Below are positions 1 through 7,144 of a DNA stretch of 22,093 bases, one piece after another. Both the position numbers and the translations under genes were made by a program. The notes under the pieces are model-generated. The model was not told where the DNA came from, made no database searches, and saw nothing but the letters and a program-made list of their open reading frames with translations. The stretch comes from Clostridiales bacterium. GTDB taxonomy: Bacteria; Bacillota; Clostridia; Christensenellales; Aristaeellaceae. The stretch lies in assembly GCA_019420065.1 (NCBI GenBank), contig JAHZHX010000023.1, positions 1 to 22,093 on the forward strand. Reading direction: 5' to 3'. The first letter of the stretch is position 1. Every line of letters starts with the position of its first letter.

Positions 1-94
1 TGGCAGCGGTCAGGGTCGTCTTGCCGTGGTCGACGTGGCCGATCGTACCGATGTTTACATGCGGCTTGTTGCGCTCAAACTTTTGCTTAGCCAT
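1..94 (-). CDS. tuf: Elongation factor Tu, N-terminal fragment (runs off the window)
   Basis: EF-Tu is the cytoplasmic GTPase that delivers aminoacyl-tRNA to the ribosomal A site. Only the first 31 residues are present. They begin MAKQKFERNKPHVNIG and contain the P-loop GHVDHGKTT, which is diagnostic of EF-Tu/EF1A. The start ATG (94-92) follows a strong Shine-Dalgarno, GAGGAGGATT at 101-110. It is the last visible gene of the str operon, 40 nt downstream of fusA, as in most bacteria. No separate promoter or terminator is seen in that gap, so co-transcription is likely. The rest of the gene lies to the left of the window. Confidence 0.97.
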   Translation of the reverse strand, partial: MAKQKFERNKPHVNIGTIGHVDHGKTTLTAA

Positions 95-134
95 GAGTAA
101 AATCCTCCTCGTTAATCTAATTCAGGAAAACTGA

Positions 135-2204
135 TTATTTGCCGATTACTTTTTCCGCAATGGACTTGGGAACCTCGGCGTAGTGGTCAAACTGCATGGT
201 GAACACGCCGCGGCCCTGGGTACGGCTGCGCAGACTGGTAGAATAACCAAACATCTCCGACAGCGGCGCCACGGCATGCACAACCTGCTCGGTCAGACGG
301 GAATCCATACCCTGAACCTGCCCGCGACGGGAGGTCAGGTCACCGATGACATCGCCCAGATACTGCTCGGGAACGATGACCTCAAGCTTCATCATGGGCT
401 CCATCAGCTTGGGATCGGCCTTGGCCATGGCATCCTTGAAGGCCATGGAGCCGGCGATCTGGAAGGCCTGTTCGGAAGAGTCAACCTCATGATAGGAGCC
501 GTCATAAACGGATACATGGAAGTCAACCACTTCATAGCCGCCCAGCAGGCCGTTCTTGGCGGCCGCCTGGATACCCTTGTCGATAGGCGCAATGAATTCC
601 TTGGGAATGCTGCCGCCGACGGTATCGTTGCTGAAGGAATAGCCGGTGCCGGGCTCGACGGGGCTGATCTCGATCAGGCAGTGACCGTACTGGCCGTGAC
701 CGCCGGTCTGACGCTTGAAAATGCCCTCGCCCTTGGCAGCGCGGCCGATCGCTTCGCGATAGGCAACCTGGGGCTTGCCGACCTTCGCCTCGACCTTGAA
801 CTCGCGCATCAGGCGGTCAACGATGATCTCCAGATGCAATTCACCCATGCCGGCGATGATGGTCTGGCCGGTCTCCTGATCGGTCCAGGTGCGGAAGGTG
901 GGATCCTCTTCAGCCAGGCGCTGAAGGCCAATGGACATCTTATCCATACCGGCCTTGGAGCGGGGCTCGATAGCGACCTGGATAACGGGATCGGGACAAT
1001 CGATGGATTCAAGAATGACGGGATTCTTCTCGTCGCACAGCGTATCGCCCGTGGTGGTGTTGTTCAGGCCGACCGCGGCGACGATTTCGCCGGCGTAGGC
1101 GTCGGTCAGCTCCTCGCGGTGGTTCGCGTGCATCAGCACCAAGCGGTTGAAGCGCTCGCGCTTACGCTTGACCGTGTTGTACGCGACCTGGCCGGCGGCG
1201 ATATGGCCGGAATAGACGCGCAGGAAGGCCAGCTTGCCCACGAAGGGGTCCACCATGATCTTGAAGGCCAGGGCGGAGAAGGGATCGTCATCCTTGGGAT
1301 GGCGCTCCACCGTTTCGCCATTGTCGGGATTGGTACCGACAATTGCCGGAATATCCAGCGGCGAGGGCAGATACGCCACGATCGCGTCCAGCAACGGCTG
1401 AACGCCCTTATTACGGTAGGAAGTGCCGCAAAGCACAGGGGTCATACGGTTACGGACAGTCGCGGAACGGATACCGGCCTTGATCTCATCCATCGTCAGA
1501 GACTCGGGATCGTCAAGGTACTTCTCCATCAGCTCGTCGTTTTCAGCGGCGACGGCTTCCACCATCTCGTCATGCATCAGCTGCGCCTGCTCAAGCAGGT
1601 CAGCGGGGATCTCCTCTTCGCGGATATCCTTGCCCTCGTCATCGTAGTAGACTTCCGCCTTCATACGGATCAGGTCAACAATGCCGCGGAAAGTGGCTTC
1701 GGAACCGATGGGCAGCTGGATCGGCACGGGATTGGCGTTCAGGCGCTCCTTCATCATGTCAACGACACGCATGAAGTTTGCACCCATGATGTCCATTTTG
1801 TTGACGTAGGCAATGCGGGGCACGCCATACTTGGTTGCCTGGCGCCACACCGTCTCACTCTGGGGTTCTACGCCGCCCTTGGCGCAGAAGACCGCCACGG
1901 CACCGTCCAGCACGCGCAGCGCGCGCTCAACTTCCATGGTAAAGTCCACGTGGCCGGGGGTGTCGATGATATTGATGCGGTGGCCAAGCCACTGGCAAGT
2001 GGTAGCGGCCGACTGAATGGTGATGCCGCGTTCCTGCTCCTGCACCATAAAGTCCATGGTAGCGCTGCCCTCATGGGTTTCACCGATGCGGTGCACACGC
2101 CCCGTATAAAACAGAATGCGTTCGGAAGTAGTCGTTTTACCGGCGTCGATGTGCGCCATGATACCGATGTTGCGTACCTTTTCAAGCGGATGGCTTCTGG
2201 GCAT
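135..2204 (-). CDS. fusA: Elongation factor G
   Basis: EF-G is the GTPase that drives translocation of mRNA and tRNAs through the ribosome and helps recycle ribosomes. The 689-residue length is normal for the family. The GTPase motifs are intact: G1 AHIDAGKT at residues 17-24, G3 DTPGHVD at 81-87 and G4 NKMD at 135-138. Domain IV is recognisable from QTGGHGQYG, and the C-terminal domain from RRGQVQGMD. The ATG at 2204 is preceded by AAAGGAGATAACG, a Shine-Dalgarno with slightly long spacing. It lies 70 nt after rpsG and 40 nt before tuf. It resembles canonical fusA rather than the fusA2 paralogue because of its str-operon position and full motif conservation. Confidence 0.98.
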   Translation of the reverse strand: MPRSHPLEKVRNIGIMAHIDAGKTTTSERILFYTGRVHRIGETHEGSATMDFMVQEQERGITIQSAATTCQWLGHRINIIDTPGHVDFTMEVERALRVLDGAVAVFCAKGGVEPQSETVWRQATKYGVPRIAYVNKMDIMGANFMRVVDMMKERLNANPVPIQLPIGSEATFRGIVDLIRMKAEVYYDDEGKDIREEEIPADLLEQAQLMHDEMVEAVAAENDELMEKYLDDPESLTMDEIKAGIRSATVRNRMTPVLCGTSYRNKGVQPLLDAIVAYLPSPLDIPAIVGTNPDNGETVERHPKDDDPFSALAFKIMVDPFVGKLAFLRVYSGHIAAGQVAYNTVKRKRERFNRLVLMHANHREELTDAYAGEIVAAVGLNNTTTGDTLCDEKNPVILESIDCPDPVIQVAIEPRSKAGMDKMSIGLQRLAEEDPTFRTWTDQETGQTIIAGMGELHLEIIVDRLMREFKVEAKVGKPQVAYREAIGRAAKGEGIFKRQTGGHGQYGHCLIEISPVEPGTGYSFSNDTVGGSIPKEFIAPIDKGIQAAAKNGLLGGYEVVDFHVSVYDGSYHEVDSSEQAFQIAGSMAFKDAMAKADPKLMEPMMKLEVIVPEQYLGDVIGDLTSRRGQVQGMDSRLTEQVVHAVAPLSEMFGYSTSLRSRTQGRGVFTMQFDHYAEVPKSIAEKVIGK

Positions 2205-2274
2205 GGAAAGCGTTATCTCCTTTTATCTTAGCGTTATGGGAAACAGGCTCGGGCCGCGCCAAAGGCGCAGACCC

Positions 2275-2745
2275 TTACCAGCGGTAATGGGCGAAAGCCT
2301 TGTTGGCCTCGGCCATGCGATGCATTTCTTCCTTGCGGCGCACGGCGTTGCCGGTGTTGGCGGAAGCGTCCAAAAGCTCGGCCGCCAGGCGCTCGGCCAT
2401 GGTCTTTTCGCCACGGGTGCGGCTGAAGTCCACAATCCAGCGCAGCGCCAGGGTCTGACGACGCTCGGGGCGGATTTCCATAGGCACCTGGTAGGTAGCG
2501 CCGCCGACGCGGCGGGCCTTGACTTCCAGCTGGGGCATGACGTTGGCCAGCGCCTGCTGGAACACTTCGTTGGCGTCCTTGCCGCTCTTCTCGGCGATCA
2601 TTTCAAAGGCGGAATAGCACACCTGCTGGGCTACGCCGCGCTTGCCGTCAAGCATGATCTGGTTAATCAGCTTGGCGACGACAACCGTCCCGTATACGGG
2701 ATCGGGAAGAATTTCACGTTTTGGGATAAATCCACGACGGGGCAT
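2275..2745 (-). CDS. rpsG: 30S ribosomal protein S7
   Basis: S7 is a primary 16S rRNA-binding protein that nucleates assembly of the 30S head and contacts the E-site tRNA. The protein is 156 residues, the usual bacterial size, and begins MPRRGFIPKREILPDPVYG; KLINQIMLDGKRGVAQ is conserved S7 sequence. The frame stays open 41 codons further upstream, but the ATG at 2745 is chosen because it follows CAAGGAGGG and matches the family N-terminus. A 195-nt GC-rich spacer with three hairpins separates it from rpsL. In E. coli the rpsL-rpsG spacer is the S7 autorepression site, so a comparable role here is an inference. Confidence 0.97.
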   Translation of the reverse strand: MPRRGFIPKREILPDPVYGTVVVAKLINQIMLDGKRGVAQQVCYSAFEMIAEKSGKDANEVFQQALANVMPQLEVKARRVGGATYQVPMEIRPERRQTLALRWIVDFSRTRGEKTMAERLAAELLDASANTGNAVRRKEEMHRMAEANKAFAHYRW

Positions 2746-2787
2746 TTTGTTCCCTCCTTGATTGCGGTCCTTGCGTCTGACCGGCGG

Positions 2788-2932
2788 CGGCATGTCAGCA
2801 TCATGCCGTTCTGAGAACGCAGTACGCCGCATGGCCTGCGTGCTTTCCGGCCGCATCCGCCGTTCCAAGCGGAAGGGTGAAAGCGCTGCGGCGCATGAGC
2901 GCAGCGGTCGTGTGACGCAGGGAACCCCTGCG
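2788..2932 (-). promoter_or_regulatory. Structured rpsL-rpsG intercistronic spacer (three hairpins)
   Basis: The 195-nt spacer between rpsL and rpsG has three perfect 7-bp inverted repeats: CGCAGGG/CCCTGCG at 2916-2932 with a 3-nt loop, CGCTGCG/CGCAGCG at 2884-2906 with a 9-nt loop, and CGGCATG/CATGCCG at 2788-2808 with a 7-nt loop. None is followed by a T-run, so they are not intrinsic terminators. E. coli S7 represses its own translation by binding the equivalent spacer. Whether this structure does so is not known. Confidence 0.45.
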
Positions 2933-2940
2933 GTAATAAA

Positions 2941-3315
2941 TTACTTCTTGGGGCGTTTCGCGCCGTAGAGCGAACGGCCCTGGCCGCGCTTGGCTACGCC
3001 AGCGGTATCGAGCGCGCCGCGAATGATGTGGTAACGCACGCCGGGCAGGTCGCGAACGCGGCCGCCGCGGATGAGCACCACGCTGTGCTCCTGCAGATTG
3101 TGGCCAATGCCGGGGATATAGCAAGTACCCTCGATCGAATTGGTCAAACGGATTCTCGCGATCTTGCGCAGAGCCGAGTTCGGCTTCTTGGGCGTCGTGG
3201 TTTTGACGCTCAGGCATACGCCGCGCTTTTGCGGGCAACCCTGCAGGATGGGCGCAGTCGACTTTTTGACGACGTCTTCTCTTCCCTTGCGGATCAACTG
3301 GTTGATCGTAGGCAT
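2941..3315 (-). CDS. rpsL: 30S ribosomal protein S12
   Basis: S12 sits at the decoding centre and governs translational accuracy. The protein is 124 residues, beginning MPTINQLIRKGR, with the conserved loop TTPKKPNSALRK at residues 40-51 and the second loop GGRVRDLPGVRYH. The frame is open far upstream, but the ATG at 3315 follows TCAGGAGGTG and matches the family start. An oddity: residue 88 is Arg (codon CGC at 3054-3052) where the E. coli protein has Lys88; Lys43 is retained. K88R substitutions in other bacteria are known to reduce streptomycin sensitivity. It is the second gene of the operon, after the L7Ae-like gene and before rpsG. Confidence 0.98.
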   Translation of the reverse strand: MPTINQLIRKGREDVVKKSTAPILQGCPQKRGVCLSVKTTTPKKPNSALRKIARIRLTNSIEGTCYIPGIGHNLQEHSVVLIRGGRVRDLPGVRYHIIRGALDTAGVAKRGQGRSLYGAKRPKK

Positions 3316-3339
3316 GGAAGCACCTCCTGATAATTGATC

Positions 3340-3363
3340 GGAGCGGGCTTTTGCCCGTTCTCC
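3340..3363 (-). promoter_or_regulatory. Hairpin in the rpsL leader
   Basis: On the minus strand the sequence forms CGGGC-AAAA-GCCCG, flanked by partly paired GGAG and CTCC, about 25 nt upstream of the rpsL start. A second small hairpin (CTTCCG/CGGAAG, 3374-3392) lies just upstream. Neither has a following T-run. They may shape mRNA processing or stability; no specific function can be assigned. Confidence 0.3.
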
Positions 3364-3398
3364 TCCTATAAAACTTCCGCAACCCCCGGAAGCTATAG

Positions 3399-3626
3399 TC
3401 ATTTTTGTTCGGCAGCCACGGCGCAGGAAACGGCGATGCGGCATTTGCGCCCCAGGGACTGCATGCTCTCGCTCCCGTCCACGGGAACGCCCGCGGCCAT
3501 GGCGGCGTCCCGCACCGGCTGCGTCACGCGCTGCGGCGCGTCGCCAGCGATAAACACCTGCCTGGCCCTGCCGGAAGCGATCAAGCGCAGCGTTTGCCGC
3601 GCGCCCGCAACCATTTTGTTGCCCAT
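3399..3626 (-). CDS. YbxF-like ribosomal L7Ae/L30e-family kink-turn protein
   Basis: The 75-residue protein begins MGNKMVAGARQTLRLIASGR and contains the family signatures RQVFIAGDA and SMQSLGRKC, like Bacillus YbxF (a small L7Ae-type kink-turn RNA-binding protein, ~80 residues). In Firmicutes this gene typically lies between rpoC and rpsL; here it directly precedes rpsL, which supports the call. The ATG at 3626 has GGGGGAG just upstream; an internal ATG at codon 5 is a weaker alternative. Unlike the usual arrangement, no rpoC lies upstream: the next 100 bases hold a near-consensus promoter and then divergent plus-strand genes. Its role on the ribosome or on RNA is inferred from the family only. 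Confidence 0.85.
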   Translation of the reverse strand: MGNKMVAGARQTLRLIASGRARQVFIAGDAPQRVTQPVRDAAMAAGVPVDGSESMQSLGRKCRIAVSCAVAAEQK

Positions 3627-3724
3627 GCCCGCTCCCCCATACCGTTTGGATATCTGCCGGTTTGTGTCCCATATGCGGCCGCGCTAAAAAAGCCCTATTG
3701 CCGCACATTACTGACAACTATAAC

Positions 3725-3753
3725 ATGATACCATTCAATGCGCTAATTGTCAA
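3725..3753 (-). promoter_or_regulatory. Sigma-70-type promoter of the str operon
   Basis: On the minus strand TTGACA (3753-3748), a 17-nt spacer and TATCAT (3730-3725) make a near-consensus promoter about 100 nt upstream of the L7Ae-like gene. The predicted start of transcription is near 3718. This strength suits a ribosomal-protein operon. Confidence 0.85.
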
Positions 3754-4112
3754 TTAAAAAAATGGCTGTTTCTCCTGATTTTTTCAGTTTTTCTCCGCGT
3801 TTTCACTGAAATGCGCCCTCGTTGCTCGATCGGCGATTAACGTGTTTTCTTCCGTTCTCATTCATGTCGGATTTGTAATATTTTTTCACATTTTATGCAT
3901 TTTCAGTATTGACATTCAAATAAATTTAGTATATATTGGAAACAAATAAGGGGTTGCGTTTACTTCTCACTTCATTATTTTAAGAGGGTGTCTCCGTTGG
4001 GCTACTAAAGTCTTGGCCGTGCATTCCGATTCTGAATCACATCATTACAGCAAGTGTGCACGATTTCAAATCTCAGGCTCGGCTGTTTCAGGTTTTGAAG
4101 AGGATTTTTATA
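3754..4112. other. AT-rich divergent intergenic region
   Basis: This 359-bp stretch between the str promoter and the small exported-protein gene holds no convincing coding sequence; the short frames in it lack ribosome-binding sites. It contains the plus-strand promoter at 3909-3937 and a leader of about 170 nt. No strong terminator-like hairpin was seen in the leader. Confidence 0.6.
3909..3937 (+). promoter_or_regulatory. Sigma-70-type promoter of the exported-protein pair
   Basis: TTGACA (3909-3914), a 17-nt AT-rich spacer and TATATT (3932-3937) form a strong promoter. The predicted start near 3944 gives a leader of about 170 nt before the first gene at 4113. It is divergent from the str promoter. 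Confidence 0.8.
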
Positions 4113-4520
4113 ATGAAAAAGAAAATCATTTGCATTTCCCTGATTGCCCTATTGCTATGCATCGCCATCTCTGCGTTCGCAGCAAGAATTGTGGGACCGA
4201 ATGTAACTGTCACACTGGCTACCGCAAATAAATTTGCCATGTTTGACGAACCTTATGTTACCATTAAAAGCATTTATATCGAAAGTGGTCTGCCATATTT
4301 ATTTTATATTCGACACAACGAAAGCGGCAAGCGTGTCACACCAAAGTACAAATTTGAGCAAGACGGCGGGATGATAAAAAATAATATGTATTATTTAACT
4401 GAAAGCCGTGTCGCTGGTTATATCAATACAGGCGATTCTTATTCTGGCCGTGCAACTTCTAATCCTGACACACTTCCTGACGAGATTGGTGAAATCTCTC
4501 TGAATACCTTTGCGCCATAA
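4113..4520 (+). CDS. Small exported protein of unknown function
   Basis: The family is not recognised. The 135-residue product starts with a clear Sec signal peptide, MKKKIICISLIALLLCIAIS, with probable cleavage after AFA. The mature part of about 112 residues is polar and Tyr/Asn-rich, with no cysteine pairs, lipobox or membrane anchor, so it is probably secreted. The ATG at 4113 is chosen over an upstream in-frame ATG (4056) because GAGGA lies 9 nt before it and the signal peptide begins there. The gene is AT-rich compared with the str operon. It is followed at once by an intrinsic terminator and then by the solute-binding-like gene, with which it probably shares the promoter at 3909-3937. 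Confidence 0.8.
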   Translation: MKKKIICISLIALLLCIAISAFAARIVGPNVTVTLATANKFAMFDEPYVTIKSIYIESGLPYLFYIRHNESGKRVTPKYKFEQDGGMIKNNMYYLTESRVAGYINTGDSYSGRATSNPDTLPDEIGEISLNTFAP

Positions 4521-4530
4521 TTTCACTACA

Positions 4531-4565
4531 AAAAGGGAAAGACCGCTATCGTCTTTTCCTTTTTT
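4531..4565 (+). terminator. Intrinsic terminator between the two exported-protein genes
   Basis: An 11-bp stem (AAGGGAAAGAC with GTCTTTTCCTT, one G-T pair) with the 7-nt loop CGCTATC ends in a T-run. Only about 20 nt separate it from the next start codon, and the downstream Shine-Dalgarno AAGGAG (4569-4574) begins right after the T-run. There is no room for a promoter between, so the downstream gene must rely on read-through or on a promoter inside the upstream gene. Confidence 0.8.
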
Positions 4566-4584
4566 GATAAGGAGAAAAATTTGT

Positions 4585-5886
4585 ATGATTAGGATAAAGC
4601 AGCATTCACAAGCAATCATTTTCTTTTTCATATTTTCGCTGCTTCTTTTTTATTCACACACTATTCTCGCTGATGTGGCGCCCCTTTATATTGATTCCTC
4701 ATCATATGTGCCATATGCCGAATCCTATACAATGACTACAGGAAAAAAATTACAAATCCAACCTCATAGCGAAAGCATCATTGATACCATCTCAACCGCT
4801 CTTGCAATTAAAGATGATCGTATAGATTTGTTTATTTTTCCCGCATATGAAGGATTATATCTGATAAAGGAAAAAGGTTATTATGAGCCATTGGATGAAA
4901 ACACTACATTACGTAAATACCATGCAAATTTATATTCGCCTATTAAAAATGCACTAACAGACAATGAGCATTTAGTAGGTTGGGTCTTAAATATACAACC
5001 TATTGTACAATCATTAGGAGATATTTCGCTCCTTGAAGCAAACCATCTCGCCTTTCCAGAAACATTCAACGAACTGCTTGATGTCTGTAATGTCATTCTT
5101 GATAACGATTTATTAGACATTCATCATTGTCTAATGGATATTCCTACTTATACGCAGCAAGAAATGCTGGATTTTTATATGCACCGCTACATTATGACCT
5201 GGCAAATTCTTGGAAATACTCCTGACTTCTATCACGCCGATTTCCTCCATACCGTGCAGCGCATCAAAACAGAACTACCCGTTCAGCAGCAGCTTGGCTT
5301 TGCCTTTGATGAAAAAATTCCGGTTTTTGAATTCACGATGGCTTATCAATATATTTCTACTGACATGATGCCCCTTCCCCGGATATTCAGCAAGCATGAA
5401 ACCGCTATTGAAACCTACGCCACGGTAGCCGTCGTCAATCCCTATTCCAAGAACAAGGAAGCCGCCATTGAATTTCTCGAATACTGCGCCACGCATGCCG
5501 ATGAAAACGCCTATTTTTACGATAGGACCATGACCGAGCCGATCGAAAACCCCGCGGCCATGAGCGCGTATGACCGGCTGGTCAAGGAGTTGGAAGGCTA
5601 CCGTGCATTGGAAACGCTGACGCAGGAGCAGCAGGATCGCGTTACGCAGCTGGAGGAGGTCATGATCCCCCGTTATGAAAAGCAGCGCTACCTCGTTTCG
5701 CCCGAGGACATTGCCCATTATGCCTGTCTGGCGCAGAACCTCTATGTCAATGAAGGCTCTCCCCTAACCTACGACAGCGTGCTGCGGCAGTATGCCGGGC
5801 GGTATCTCGTCGGCGGACTAACGCTGGAGGGCTTTGCGGAAGCGTGCCAACAGCACGTTGCCAAGATCATGCAGGAGGTCCGATAA
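4585..5886 (+). CDS. Exported extracellular solute-binding-like protein
   Basis: The 433-residue product resembles family-1 ABC extracellular solute-binding proteins. It has an N-terminal signal segment (hydrophobic to about residue 25, ending HTILA), an early segment like DLFIFPAYEG, and a late block VVNPYSKNKEAAIEFLEYCA typical of the second lobe. The ATG at 4585 follows AAGGAG with 10-nt spacing; an upstream in-frame ATG at 4510 overlaps the previous gene and is rejected. There is no lipobox cysteine, which is unusual for a Gram-positive binding protein, and no permease or ATPase gene is nearby, so its role in transport is doubtful. Base use changes within the gene: AT-rich codons up to about 5270-5390, then GC-rich codons like the flanking chromosome. 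Confidence 0.65.
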   Translation: MIRIKQHSQAIIFFFIFSLLLFYSHTILADVAPLYIDSSSYVPYAESYTMTTGKKLQIQPHSESIIDTISTALAIKDDRIDLFIFPAYEGLYLIKEKGYYEPLDENTTLRKYHANLYSPIKNALTDNEHLVGWVLNIQPIVQSLGDISLLEANHLAFPETFNELLDVCNVILDNDLLDIHHCLMDIPTYTQQEMLDFYMHRYIMTWQILGNTPDFYHADFLHTVQRIKTELPVQQQLGFAFDEKIPVFEFTMAYQYISTDMMPLPRIFSKHETAIETYATVAVVNPYSKNKEAAIEFLEYCATHADENAYFYDRTMTEPIENPAAMSAYDRLVKELEGYRALETLTQEQQDRVTQLEEVMIPRYEKQRYLVSPEDIAHYACLAQNLYVNEGSPLTYDSVLRQYAGRYLVGGLTLEGFAEACQQHVAKIMQEVR

Positions 5887-5956
5887 TTCAGAGTGTCGCC
5901 GCTTTGTTGATGGCCTGGATAATTCTTAAACATGCATTAGAATTGGTTCCTTTCCC

Positions 5957-5985
5957 TTGTCAAGCCGCGTTTCCTTATATATAAT
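5957..5985 (+). promoter_or_regulatory. Near-consensus promoter of the phosphonopyruvate decarboxylase operon
   Basis: TTGTCA (5957-5962), a 17-nt spacer and a perfect TATAAT (5980-5985) predict a start of transcription near 5992 and a leader of about 37 nt. The -10 element forms part of the centre of a perfect inverted repeat at 5966-5995. Confidence 0.85.
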
Positions 5986-5995
5986 AGGAAACGCG
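5966..5995. promoter_or_regulatory. Perfect inverted repeat over the -10 element (probable operator)
   Basis: The arms CGCGTTTCCT (5966-5975) and AGGAAACGCG (5986-5995) are perfect complements around a 10-nt AT centre that includes TATAAT. A dyad covering the -10 and the start site is a classic repressor-site position. The regulator is unknown and is not encoded next to it. Confidence 0.7.
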
Positions 5996-6028
5996 CGTAA
6001 AAACCGCAGGGAAAGGAACCTTATTCGT

Positions 6029-7144
6029 ATGAAACTCGATTTTCTGAACGCGTTTGACTTTTTTACCGGCGTACCCGACTCGCTGCTGAATCCGCTGTGC
6101 GCCTATCTTTATCAGCGCTTTGGCATTTCCGACCGGCACATCGTGGCCGCCAACGAGGGCAACGCCGCAGCGCTGGCCGCCGGCTACCACCTGGCCACCG
6201 GCAAGGTGCCCGTGGTCTACCTGCAAAACAGCGGCGAAGGCAACATCATCAACCCCGTGGCCTCGCTGATGAACGATCAGGTATACGGGATTCCTTGCCT
6301 GTTCATCATCGGCTGGCGCGGCGAGCCCGGCGTGCACGATGAGCCGCAGCACGTATACCAGGGACAAATCACGCTGCGCTTGCTGGAAGACATGGGCATT
6401 GCCGCCTTTGTGATTGACAAATCCACCGCCGAGGCCGACGTGACCGCCTGCCTGCGCGCCTGGCAGCCCTTGTTTGCCGCCGGAAAGCAGGCGGCCTTCG
6501 TCGTGAAAAAAGGCGCGCTGGAATACGACGGCGCGCTTGCCTTCCGCAATGCGCATACGCTGCTGCGCGAGGAGGCTATCCGCCATATCGCCCATGCCGC
6601 CGGGAAGGATGTGATCGTTTCCACCACCGGCAAGGCCAGCCGCGAGCTGTTTGAGATCCGCGCGCAGGAAAACGACATCCACGCGCGCGACTTTCTTACC
6701 GTCGGCTCCATGGGGCACGCTTCCTCCATCGCTTTGGGCGCGGCGCTGCACGCCCCGCACCGCCGGGTATGGTGCATTGACGGCGACGGCGCGGCGCTGA
6801 TGCATCTGGGCGCGATGGCCGTCATCGGCAGCCGGAAGCCTCAAAATCTGGTTCATATTGTTATCAACAATGAATCGCATGAAACGGTCGGCGGCATGCC
6901 CACCGTGGCGGGCGGCATGGATTTGCCCGCCGTCGCCCGGGCCTGCGGCTATCCCTGCGCGCTGCGGGCCGCAAACCGCGAGGAGCTGGACGCGGCGCTG
7001 AGGCAGGCGCGCCTTTCTCATGAGCTGTGCTTCATCGAGGCGCTGTGCCAGGTGGGCGCACGCAGCGATCTCGGCCGCCCCACCACGACCGCCATGGAAA
7101 ACAAGCAGCGCTTCATGGCTTACCTGCAAAACGGCCATGAGTGA
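6029..7144 (+). CDS. aepY: Phosphonopyruvate decarboxylase (ThDP-dependent)
   Basis: This enzyme decarboxylates 3-phosphonopyruvate to phosphonoacetaldehyde, the step that pulls phosphonate (C-P) biosynthesis forward. The 371 residues fit the family. The N-terminal ThDP half has FTGVPDSLL and the Glu motif AANEGNAAALAAGYH. The C-terminal half has STTGKASRELFE, the ThDP motif GDG at 252-254 leading to NN at 280-281, and HETVGGMPT. The ATG at 6029 follows AAAGGAACC and matches the family start; a longer in-frame start overlaps the promoter. The expected partners, PEP mutase (aepX) and an aminotransferase (aepZ), are absent from the window. Sulfopyruvate decarboxylase is a related alternative, but the motifs favour the phosphonate enzyme. 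Its 3' end overlaps the next gene by 8 nt. Confidence 0.85.
   Translation: MKLDFLNAFDFFTGVPDSLLNPLCAYLYQRFGISDRHIVAANEGNAAALAAGYHLATGKVPVVYLQNSGEGNIINPVASLMNDQVYGIPCLFIIGWRGEPGVHDEPQHVYQGQITLRLLEDMGIAAFVIDKSTAEADVTACLRAWQPLFAAGKQAAFVVKKGALEYDGALAFRNAHTLLREEAIRHIAHAAGKDVIVSTTGKASRELFEIRAQENDIHARDFLTVGSMGHASSIALGAALHAPHRRVWCIDGDGAALMHLGAMAVIGSRKPQNLVHIVINNESHETVGGMPTVAGGMDLPAVARACGYPCALRAANREELDAALRQARLSHELCFIEALCQVGARSDLGRPTTTAMENKQRFMAYLQNGHE

Larger units (their letters stand above)
5940..6026. repeat. Outer inverted repeat enclosing the promoter and pairing with the ribosome-binding site
   Basis: GGTTCCTTTCCCT (5945-5957) and AGGGAAAGGAACC (6008-6020) are perfect 13-bp complements, extended by GAAT/ATTC (5940-5943 and 6023-6026) across a small internal loop. 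The right arm contains the AAAGGA Shine-Dalgarno of the decarboxylase gene. The left arm lies upstream of the predicted start site, so RNA pairing would need read-through transcripts from upstream; otherwise the repeat acts as DNA. Confidence 0.7.

Noticed and set aside
183..2231. A 682-codon open frame on the plus strand
   Set aside because: It is the antisense shadow of fusA in GC-rich DNA; its translation is low-complexity and His/Gly/Leu-rich with no family resemblance.
2801..3382. A 193-codon minus-strand frame overlapping rpsL
   Set aside because: It is out of frame with rpsL and Arg/His-rich; rpsL explains the region.
4056..4112. Longer N-terminus for the small exported protein
   Set aside because: No ribosome-binding site at 4056, and the extension would bury the signal peptide that begins at 4113.
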